This document shows positions 44,389 through 51,953 of a stretch of DNA of 64,000 bases, in pieces. How positions within the stretch are numbered: position 1 is the first letter of the stretch; every line of letters starts with the position of its first letter. The notes beneath the pieces are model-generated. The model was not told the DNA's origin. It ran no database searches and was given only the letters and a program-made list of their open reading frames with translations. This stretch comes from CAINVV01 sp963663005 (lineage in GTDB: Bacteria > Bacteroidota > Bacteroidia > Bacteroidales > Prolixibacteraceae): the NCBI GenBank assembly GCA_963663005.2, contig CAXXHH010000003.1, positions 186,001 to 250,000 on the forward strand, given 5' to 3'. Made by a program: the position numbers and the translations under genes.

Positions 44389-45570
44389 ATGAATTTTGTG
44401 AAGCAAAAAAGTAAGATCTCGGTGATAAATTTATTGTCATTGTTACCCGATGATGAATTGAATAGGATTGCCAGGCAAACCAATGTCAACCATTATGTGA
44501 AGGTTCTTGACGGGAAAAGTATTTTTTGCTTGCTATTGTATTCCTTGGTTGAGTGTCAGCGGAATAGCCTTCGAACGATGGAGGATATTTTCAATAGTTC
44601 CACTTTTAAGTTCCTTTTTGATCTTCCTGGAGAAAAGTCGGTAAAGTACAATTCAATTTCGGAACGTCTATCAATTATCAACCTGGAGTTTTTCAGACAG
44701 TCATACAATTTGATATTCAGTATTTTCAATCAATATTACAGTCAGGAAGAGATTGAGAAAAATCGGCTGGTGCGTGTTGATTCCACCATGGTGGCAGAAG
44801 CCGCAAATAAACTTAAGAAAGGAATGAATATAGGATCAAAGACCTTAAAGAAGCAAATCAAATATACGGTTGCTTTTGACGGCACCTTCCCATGTATGTC
44901 TGAAATATTTACAGACAGAGCAAATTTATCTGAAAGTACTACTATTCCTCAAGTCATCTTTAAATATGCTGAAAAGAGTAAAAGTGCAGTATTTGTTTTC
45001 GACCGGGGTGTTGATAAACGTGAGGTTTATCAAACACTATCAAAAAATGATACTCGATTTGTCACCAGATTTAAATCAGAGGGAAGATTTCGGGTCGTTG
45101 AAGAAATTGAAAAGGGCACCAATAGAAAGCTAGGCACTCTTGAATTGGAAAGTGATTTGATAGTCCAGATAGGGATACCTGATAAAAGAACTTTTTTTGA
45201 GGATCATTACCGGATGATCACTGCCACTAACCCTGAGACTAGAGTCACCTATCAATTTTTCACCAATATCTTTGATCTGGATGCCGAGGAAATATTGCAG
45301 TATTACAAAAAAAGGTGGGATATTGAGGTGTTTTTCAGGTTTCTCAAACAAGAGCTCAACTTCAGCCATATCACCTCTACCAGTGAAAATGGGATGCAGG
45401 TAATGCTATACATGACTATGATAACTTCAATGCTGGTATTACTCTATAAAAGGATTAATAAAGTAGGTTATAAAACTGCAGTAAGGCGCATTTCTATTGA
45501 ATTGAACGAATTGATTATTAAGCTTGTTGTAAAACAATGTGGTGGCGATCCCAGTTTGGTTTTCCGCTAA
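44389..45570 (+). CDS. IS4-family DDE transposase
   Basis: A 393-residue transposase. The DDE residues are recognisable in VRVDSTMVAEAA (first Asp), VFVFDRGVDKREVY (second Asp) and YYKKRWDIEVFFRFLKQEL. The last contains the Y-x2-R-x3-E-x6-K signature that defines the IS4 family. An N-terminal helical domain precedes the catalytic core. The reading frame is intact from ATG to stop and is centred between the terminal repeats, so the enzyme should be functional. Confidence 0.92.
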   Translation: MNFVKQKSKISVINLLSLLPDDELNRIARQTNVNHYVKVLDGKSIFCLLLYSLVECQRNSLRTMEDIFNSSTFKFLFDLPGEKSVKYNSISERLSIINLEFFRQSYNLIFSIFNQYYSQEEIEKNRLVRVDSTMVAEAANKLKKGMNIGSKTLKKQIKYTVAFDGTFPCMSEIFTDRANLSESTTIPQVIFKYAEKSKSAVFVFDRGVDKREVYQTLSKNDTRFVTRFKSEGRFRVVEEIEKGTNRKLGTLELESDLIVQIGIPDKRTFFEDHYRMITATNPETRVTYQFFTNIFDLDAEEILQYYKKRWDIEVFFRFLKQELNFSHITSTSENGMQVMLYMTMITSMLVLLYKRINKVGYKTAVRRISIELNELIIKLVVKQCGGDPSLVFR

Positions 45571-45628
45571 AATGGCAAAATCAGCAACACCTATTTGCAC
45601 GTTCTTAAATTTCTTCCGAACACCCCTA

Positions 45629-45779
45629 ATTTGCAATCCGTGCCTCCGCGATTGACCCGCCCGGGCCGTCCTTCCTGTCTTGGCAGGTATCGAATCAGCA
45701 TTAGCTTAACCGCACGCAATCAGACCCTGCGCGTAGCTTCCTACGTTATTGGCAATTGTAATGGCGTCCACTATATGAG
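45629..45779. repeat. cassette spacer S2, right half
   Basis: It resumes with ATTTGCAATCCGTGCC and ends with CAGCATTAGCTTAACCGC, then TAGCTTCCTACGTTATTGGC. Both blocks recur at the ends of S3 and S4. The next gene begins about 30 bp later. Confidence 0.6.
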
Positions 45780-46529
45780 ATGAAAAACAAAAAAGTAGAA
45801 ATAGGAATTTGTAAAATTTGTGGAGAAAATAAGAAACTTAGTTTTGAGCATATTCCTCCAAGAGTTGCATATAATAAAACGACAGAGTACTATTCATTCC
45901 CGCAAAATGAATATTATGAAACGCCTAATCTTCTAGAGTTCAAACCAAATGGGAAGAAAATGCAAGGAGGACTCGGATTCTATTGTTTATGTGAAGAATG
46001 CAATAATTTTTTAGGACAAAATTATGTTCGACCTTTCTCGGATTTTGTAAATATCGCAATGCATCTAGTTCAAAGACATGATTTTGACTTCATTCATTTT
46101 AAAGCGAAAAAAATGAATCCCCTTCGAATCCTAAAACAAATTGCTTCTATGTTTATCTCAATTAGTGACCCGATTTTTACACAGAAATGCCCAGAGCTAT
46201 TAGATTTCGTATTAAACCCAAAGCAGCAAGTTTTGCCTGAGAAATATCGATTTTACCTGTATATGACAAACGAAGGCCAATTCAGAAAATTCGGATTTCC
46301 GACAATTACGAACACTTATGGTGTTGTCTGTGAATTAGCATATTCTCCATTTGGATACGTATTGAGTATTGATAATAAAAATGGAATCAACAACTTGACC
46401 GAAATAACAAATTTTAAAAATTTCAGTGATAATAGAACGCATGAGCTCGGAATATTTTTGAATAAATTTCCAACAAATATTCATATACCACTAGATTTTA
46501 GAAACATAAATGAAATTCCCACAGGCTAG
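45780..46529 (+). CDS. HNH/treble-clef-like zinc protein of unknown function
   Basis: A 249-residue protein beginning with a treble-clef-like pattern: CKICGENKKLSFEHIPPRV (C-x2-C then E-H-I-P-P), followed by CLCEECNNFLGQNY (C-x2-C-N). This matches the core of HNH endonuclease-type domains, with the His of SFEHIP as the candidate catalytic base. The remaining 150 residues are not recognised and may be a specificity domain. It is flanked by spacers S2 and S3 with no partner gene. A nuclease role in defence is inferred from the fold and neighbourhood. Confidence 0.55.
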   Translation: MKNKKVEIGICKICGENKKLSFEHIPPRVAYNKTTEYYSFPQNEYYETPNLLEFKPNGKKMQGGLGFYCLCEECNNFLGQNYVRPFSDFVNIAMHLVQRHDFDFIHFKAKKMNPLRILKQIASMFISISDPIFTQKCPELLDFVLNPKQQVLPEKYRFYLYMTNEGQFRKFGFPTITNTYGVVCELAYSPFGYVLSIDNKNGINNLTEITNFKNFSDNRTHELGIFLNKFPTNIHIPLDFRNINEIPTG

Positions 46530-46906
46530 TAGGATGATGGTACACCAAGCCTATAACTTCTACTACCCACAAATCCTGCAACCGCAGTTTTCGGTGGGTC
46601 TCTTTCCGCTGCAGATGTGAAAATTATCATCTGTAGAGACGCACGGCCGTGCGTCTCTACCATGCAGCCGTACGTTTGTGCCAAATAAAAAATCCGATAA
46701 AACCCTCCGCAGAGGCGCGGATTTGCAATCCGTGCCTCTGCGATTGACCACCCTGGCAGTCTTCTGGGATTGCCAGGAATCGACCAACAGCGTTAGCTTA
46801 ACCGCCCGCAGTCCGGACCTGCAAGTAGCCTCATACTATATAACCAATTGTAAAACGGCACTTGTATGATTTCAACATTAATGATAGATTTGTGCAAAAC
46901 ATTGAT
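46530..46906. repeat. cassette spacer S3
   Basis: It contains the S1/S5-type head (CTACTACCCACAAATCCTGC, GTTTTCGGTGGG, CTTTCCGCTGCAG). It also carries a 28-bp perfect palindrome at 46633-46660 (GTAGAGACGCACGG and its complement), the block GGCGCGGATTTGCAATCC, and the tail GCGTTAGCTTAACCGCCCGC. The ACGTTA end of S2 and S4 is degraded here (ATACTATATAACC). Confidence 0.65.
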
Positions 46907-47209
46907 ATGCAAAGACTAATATCCGATAATATTGACAGGATCAAATCATTATGCATGACACATAATGTGGAGTCATTATTCGCTTTTGGTTCAGTCTGCA
47001 CCGACAGATTTAACGACAAAAGTGATATTGATTTACTAATCTCCTTTAAACCTATGGACTACGGAGATTATGCAGACACATATTTTGATTTAGCTGATAA
47101 ATTTGAAAATCTATTTCAACGTCCTGTTGACTTAGTTACGGACAAATCTTTGTCTAATCCATATTTTATTGATTCAGTTAACCAGACAAAGACCTTGCTA
47201 TATGGATAA
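46907..47209 (+). CDS. mntA: MntA-like nucleotidyltransferase antitoxin
   Basis: A 100-residue minimal nucleotidyltransferase, the antitoxin of HEPN/MNT pairs. SLFAFGSVCTDRFNDKSDID contains the G-S (28-29) and D-x-D (Asp40, Asp42) catalytic pattern. In characterised pairs, MntA silences the HEPN toxin by adding AMP units to a Tyr beside its active site. The ATG at 46907 fits the fold; an upstream TTG at 46862 would add 15 unrelated residues. It overlaps hepT by 8 bp. Confidence 0.85.
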   Translation: MQRLISDNIDRIKSLCMTHNVESLFAFGSVCTDRFNDKSDIDLLISFKPMDYGDYADTYFDLADKFENLFQRPVDLVTDKSLSNPYFIDSVNQTKTLLYG

Positions 47210-47534
47210 TGAGATTAAAAAATATCTGTTTGATATCCAGGAATCGATAGATTCCATTCAAAAATATCTCGGGGACAAGCGTGATTTTAAGGTTTACATG
47301 GCAGATAAGATGCTGAGAAGAGCGGTCGAACGAGAGTTTGAAATTGTTGGAGAAGCAATGAGTCGAATTGAGAAATTGGATTCAACTATTGAGATATCGG
47401 GTAAACGACAAATTATCAGTATGCGCAATCGAGTGATCCATGGTTACGACAAAATTGACAATGAAATTATCTGGGGAACGATAATAAGACATTTGCCTAA
47501 CTTGAAACTAGAGATCGATAATTTACTTGACTGA
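47202..47534 (+). CDS. hepT: HepT-like HEPN ribonuclease toxin
   Basis: A 110-residue DUF86/HEPN protein. MRNRVIHGY contains Arg75, His80 and Tyr82 in the R-x4-H-x-Y arrangement, the RNase active site plus the Tyr that MntA modifies in known systems. The helical remainder (LFDIQESIDSIQKYL, REFEIVGEAMSRIE) is typical. The ATG at 47202 lies inside the mntA end, so the two proteins are translated together. Known relatives cleave RNA or tRNA and arrest growth. The pair forms one cassette between spacers S3 and S4. Confidence 0.88.
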   Translation: MDNEIKKYLFDIQESIDSIQKYLGDKRDFKVYMADKMLRRAVEREFEIVGEAMSRIEKLDSTIEISGKRQIISMRNRVIHGYDKIDNEIIWGTIIRHLPNLKLEIDNLLD

Positions 47535-47905
47535 CTAACAGATTGTTATAGTATCAGTTGCCCATCATGTGCGGCAGCAGCGGGTTTAGGTGCATCTTTT
47601 TGCTGCTGATGTGAAAATTGTCATCTGTAGAGACGCACGGCCGTGCGTCTCTACAATTCGGCCGTTCGTTCGTGCCCGATAAAAAATCCAATAAAACCCT
47701 CGGCTGGCGCGGATTTGCAATCCGTGCCTCTGCGATTGACCACCTTGGCTGTCCTCCGGGATTACCAGGTATCGACCATCAGCATTAGCTTAACCGCCCG
47801 CAGTCCAGACAGCAAGTAGCTTCATACGTTAGCGGCAATGCTGGGACGACCACACAACCGAGACAGTTTTAAAGTATTTTTTGGGGACAAAAACGGAACA
47901 AGTAC
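47535..47905. repeat. cassette spacer S4
   Basis: It carries the 28-bp palindrome at 47627-47654, the CTGGCGCGGATTTGCAATCC block, CAGCATTAGCTTAACCGCCC and the end TTCATACGTTAGCGGCAATG. This is the best-preserved copy of the spacer end. About 130 bp of gene-free DNA with the next gene's promoter follows. Confidence 0.65.
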
Positions 47906-47974
47906 TTAAAACAACCATTGGTTGTCAAATACCACTGAAAGTAGTGCAACTACAACCATAAGTAGCTAATAATT

Positions 47975-48006
47975 TTTCACTAGTTTAGCTTGGCAACATA
48001 ACTTTG
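47975..48006 (+). promoter_or_regulatory. candidate promoter of the XRE-pentapeptide gene
   Basis: TTTC, a 20-bp spacer and TAACTTTG (47999-48006) approximate the -33/-7 pattern and end 29 bp before the ATG. The cassette thus seems to bring its own promoter. Confidence 0.45.
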
Positions 48007-48035
48007 CAGCATCAAAACTTTAAAATAAAACTAAG

Positions 48036-48934
48036 ATGCTAAATTCAAAATCAATTGGCGACAAAATTGCCGCAGCAAGGAAGAAAACAAATCTTTCACA
48101 AGCAGAACTTGCACTACAAGTATCAATCAGTTCTCAAGCAGTAGGAAAATGGGAACGGGGTGAATCAATGCCCGACATCACTACATTAAACCGCATTGCT
48201 GAAATTCTGGGTGTTGACCTTAACTATTTTTCAGAGAGTTTCCAATCGACAGACAAAGAACTAACAAACGTTGAGTCTTTGACAAAACAGTCGACAGAAT
48301 CGCCATCTGGTGTACAAAAGAAAAAACTTAGTTGGGATATGTCAAAGTTGAACTTAGTGGATAGCGATTTTTCAGGATTAAACAACCTTCACGAAAAATT
48401 CAGTTCCGCCAATATGCAGAGATGTTTGTTTATCGGTTCTAATATGTCTGGTCTTCTTTTAAAAGACAATAATATTGAAAGCTGTGACTTCACGGATTCG
48501 AACATTAGCGACAGCCACATTCAGAGTTCCAATTTAGGCAACAATATATTCAAAAAATGCTCACTTATAGAAACTGAATTTTTAAAAAGTAATATAAACG
48601 CCTGTGATTTCTCCGATGCCGATTTTACAAAAACGACATTCAAATCCAGTAACTTCATGAAAAACACAATTATAAATTCAAAGTGGAATAGTACCTCTTT
48701 TATTGAAATGCAGATTCAGGACATAGTCTTTGAAGGTACTTTGGATGGCTGCTTTTTGAAAACTGTACCTTTTATGGAGTAAAATTCCAGAGCGCAACAC
48801 TATTAAACACGTTCTTCAAAAACAACAAGAGATTTAAAACAGTACAGTTTGTTGACTGTAAAGTGGATAAAATAACCTATGCATTTTTGAAAAGCAATCA
48901 AGCAAATTTAAGAGGTGTCACTTTATTATCGTAA
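48036..48934 (+). pseudogene. XRE-type HTH plus pentapeptide-repeat protein, frameshifted near the 3' end
   Basis: An N-terminal XRE helix-turn-helix (IAAARKKTNLSQAELALQVS, then SSQAVGKWERGESMPD) is joined by a linker to a pentapeptide-like repeat region (SGLLLKDNNIESCDFTDSNI, NACDFSDADFTKTTF). The frame closes early at 48782. Adding one T to the five-T run at 48753-48757 turns the end into CFFENCTFYGVKFQSATLLN and opens the frame to 48934, with about 50 further residues of the same repeat style. So this is one gene broken by a one-base deletion, real or a sequencing error. Such proteins are probably DNA-binding regulators; the target is unknown. Confidence 0.75.
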
Positions 48935-49167
48935 CAATGACAAATAATGAAGAAAAAGGAATACGGCTGGTAACATCAGCTACCAGCAGATCCTGCAACC
49001 ATGGTTTTCGGTCGGCATCTTTCCGCTGCAGAGGTGAAAGTAGAGACGCACGGCCGTGCGTCTCTACCATGCAGCCGTACGTTTGTACAATTCGGCAGCG
49101 CGTCTGTGTCAAATAAAAAATCCGATAAAACCGTATCCGTTCTGCAGCGACCCGCCTAAACGATCAA
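48935..49167. repeat. cassette spacer S5, truncated at valS
   Basis: The head TAACATCAGCTACCAGCAG, TGGTTTTCGGTCGGCATC and CTTTCCGCTGCAGAGG match S1 and S3, and the 28-bp palindrome is at 49040-49067. The tail with the AACCGC block and ACGTTA end is missing; valS begins instead. Confidence 0.65.
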
Positions 49168-51801
49168 CTATCTAATAGCCGCCAGCCGATCCTCCAGAAT
49201 CTTGATTTTCTCTTCGGCATCTGCCTGCTTCTTGTGTTCGATCTCCACGACTTTTGCAGGGGCGCTTGCCACAAACTTTTCATTACTCAGTTTCTTGAGT
49301 ACAGTTTCCAGGAATCCACGGTAGTACGTCAGCTCTTCATTAATCTTTGCTGTTTCGGCCTCTACGTCAATATTCCCGACAAATGGGATATAATAGGCTG
49401 ATGATTTCACCATAAACGTGGCAGCACCGGAAACTTCTTCAGAACGAATTTCAAGTGTGGCAACATTTCCAAGCTTGGAAATCACAGCGTCGAATTCGGG
49501 TACATAGCCCTTTTCGCCGGGAATGATGAACAATTCTATTGCATCTCGTGTGGCGATATTTTTCTCTTTGCGGATGGTCCTGATGCCGGCTATAGCCTCT
49601 TTTGCCAACTCAAACCGCTCGCACAATTCATCGTTTTTCCCGGATGGTTTTGGCCACGATGCCATCATAACAGACTCTCCTGCCTTGCGTTCGCCGATAA
49701 TCTGCCAGATCTCCTCACTGATAAATGGCATGAAGGGGTGCAGCAAACGAAGCAATTCATCCAACAGTCCGATAACTTCGGAATAAGTCTTTTTATCAAT
49801 CGGTTGTTGATATGCAGGCTTGATAATCTCGAGCAGCCATCCCGAAAACTCTTCCCGAATGGTGGTGAAAATTGTCAGCAACGCATCATTCAACCGATAC
49901 TTTTCAAAATGGTCATCCATCAGAACGATGGCTTCATCCAGTTTTGCCCTGAACCATTCAATTCCTAACCGGGAATGTTCAGGCTGCGGAATTGACTCGT
50001 CAATCTCCCAACCATTGATCAAACGGAATGAATTCCAAACCTTTGTCAGGAAGCCCCTGCCCTGCTCAGTAAGCGACTCATCGAACAGGATGTCGTTCCC
50101 GGCAGGGGAACAGAGCAACATTCCAACCCGAACACCATCGGCGCCATATTTGGCAATCAGATCAAGCGGATCGGGCGAATTACCCAACGACTTGGACATC
50201 TTGCGCCTCAGCTTGTCGCGAACGATACCGGTGAAATAGACATTTTTAAACGGAAATGTTCCTTTGTATTCATATCCTGCGATTACCATCCGGGCTACCC
50301 AAAAGAAGATAATTTCGGGAGCGGTAACCAGGTCGTTGGTTGGATAATAATAATCCAAATCACAGGTATCAGTTGGATCTTCCTTCTCAAAAACTGAAAT
50401 CGGCCACAACCAGGAGGATGCCCACGTATCGAGAACATCCTCATCCTGACGCAGGTCTTTGATCTCAAGCGCCTCATTGCCTGTTTGAACCTTCGCGAGC
50501 TCGAGTGCCTTTTCCTCCGTTTCTGCTACCACGAAGGTGCCATCAGGTAAATAATAGACTGGAATGCGATGTCCCCACCAGAGCTGACGGGAGATGCACC
50601 AATCCTTTATATTCTCCATCCAATGACGGTAGAGATTTTTGAATTTGGAAGGATAAAATTTGATCGTATCATTTTCGACCGCTTCGAGAGCCGGTTTGGC
50701 CAAATCGCTCATCTTCAGAAACCACTGCGCAGAAAGCTTTGGTTCGATGGGCACATGCGTCCGCTCTGAATAGCCAACTTTATTGTTATAATCCTCAATT
50801 TTCACCAGATTGCCGGCAGCTTCCAACATCGGGATGATTTGCTTGCGCGCCTCAAACCGGTCGACGCCCACCAATAACTGTGCCTTAGCACTCAGCGTAC
50901 CATCGTCATTGAACGTATCAATAACCTCCAAATTATGACGAATACCGATTTCATAATCATTGGTATCATGTGCTGGTGTGATTTTCAGACAGCCGGTACC
51001 AAAGTCAATTTCAACATATTCGTCCTGGATGACAGGTACACTGCGGTTTACCAATGGAACCAAAACCCGCTTTCCTGCGAGATGCGTAAAGCGGGCATCC
51101 GCCGGATTCACACAAACGGCTGTGTCACCCAAAATTGTTTCAGGGCGCGTTGTGGCGACAGTAACATATTGATCTGTTGTTCCTTCAATCAGATAGCGAA
51201 CATAATATAACTTGGATTGCTCCTCACGGTAGATTACTTCCTCGTCAGAGAGGGCAGTTTTCGCAGCCGGATCCCAGTTAACCATCCGTACTCCACGGTA
51301 GACGTAGCCCTTGTTGTATAAATCGACGAACGTCCGAATGACGGATTCGGAACGCACCTTGTCCATCGTGAAGGCTGTACGCTCCCAATCGCATGAAGCG
51401 CCGAGTTTCTTTAGCTGTTCAAGGATGATTCCTCCATGTTTGTGAGTCCACTCCCAGGCATGCTCCAGAAACTGATCCCGTGTGAGGCTATCCTTTTTGA
51501 TTCCTTCTTTTAAGAGCTTATCTACAACTTTCGCCTCTGTGGCGATCGAGGCATGATCGGTTCCCGGTACCCAACAGCCGTTTTTGCCCAACATCCGGGC
51601 ACGGCGCACCAGCACATCCTGAATGGTATTATTCAGCATATGTCCCATATGAAGAACCCCTGTCACATTTGGCGGCGGGATTACAATCGTATATGGCTCA
51701 CGCTCATCGGGCTCTGAATGGAAAAAATTCTGTTCCATCCAATAGCTGTACCATTTGTCCTCGATGGTGGTTGGATCGTATTTGACTGGGATCTCTTTCA
51801 T
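49168..51801 (-). CDS. valS: valyl-tRNA synthetase
   Basis: Charges tRNA-Val and edits threonine. A class I synthetase of 877 residues. PPNVTGVLHMGHM (residues 43-55) holds the HIGH motif and RRKMSKSLGNSPDP the KMSKS loop. The editing domain contains TTRPETILGDTAVCVNP, and the C-terminal coiled coil (about residues 810-877) is the ValS tRNA-binding arm. The start at 51801 matches the family start (EIPVKYDPTTIEDKWYSYW). A minus-strand -7 box (CAAAAATA on plus) is at 51861-51868. It marks the return to housekeeping genes. Confidence 0.96.
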   Translation of the reverse strand: MKEIPVKYDPTTIEDKWYSYWMEQNFFHSEPDEREPYTIVIPPPNVTGVLHMGHMLNNTIQDVLVRRARMLGKNGCWVPGTDHASIATEAKVVDKLLKEGIKKDSLTRDQFLEHAWEWTHKHGGIILEQLKKLGASCDWERTAFTMDKVRSESVIRTFVDLYNKGYVYRGVRMVNWDPAAKTALSDEEVIYREEQSKLYYVRYLIEGTTDQYVTVATTRPETILGDTAVCVNPADARFTHLAGKRVLVPLVNRSVPVIQDEYVEIDFGTGCLKITPAHDTNDYEIGIRHNLEVIDTFNDDGTLSAKAQLLVGVDRFEARKQIIPMLEAAGNLVKIEDYNNKVGYSERTHVPIEPKLSAQWFLKMSDLAKPALEAVENDTIKFYPSKFKNLYRHWMENIKDWCISRQLWWGHRIPVYYLPDGTFVVAETEEKALELAKVQTGNEALEIKDLRQDEDVLDTWASSWLWPISVFEKEDPTDTCDLDYYYPTNDLVTAPEIIFFWVARMVIAGYEYKGTFPFKNVYFTGIVRDKLRRKMSKSLGNSPDPLDLIAKYGADGVRVGMLLCSPAGNDILFDESLTEQGRGFLTKVWNSFRLINGWEIDESIPQPEHSRLGIEWFRAKLDEAIVLMDDHFEKYRLNDALLTIFTTIREEFSGWLLEIIKPAYQQPIDKKTYSEVIGLLDELLRLLHPFMPFISEEIWQIIGERKAGESVMMASWPKPSGKNDELCERFELAKEAIAGIRTIRKEKNIATRDAIELFIIPGEKGYVPEFDAVISKLGNVATLEIRSEEVSGAATFMVKSSAYYIPFVGNIDVEAETAKINEELTYYRGFLETVLKKLSNEKFVASAPAKVVEIEHKKQADAEEKIKILEDRLAAIR

Positions 51802-51953
51802 CGTCTCAACTTTAAAATGATTTCAGGAAGCATATAACTTCCAATATTTGTTCAAGTTGGCAAAAATAGGAAAAAGGAGGCAATAAGAAAGGAGAGAATT
51901 GATCAATCTTAGCTGATTTTTGGCTAAAGCCCCTTTCTATTCTGATTCGCTGA

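Larger units (their letters stand above)
44188..45628 (+). mobile_element. complete IS4-family insertion sequence
   Basis: A 1441-bp element with perfect 23-bp terminal inverted repeats beginning TAGGGGTGTTCGGAAG (44188-44210 and 45606-45628), flanked by 9-bp direct repeats ATTTGCAAT (44179-44187 and 45629-45637). The target is the dyad core of spacer S2; uninterrupted copies of the same block exist in S3 and S4. It holds a single intact transposase gene. The perfect ends and duplication suggest a recent insertion. Confidence 0.92.
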
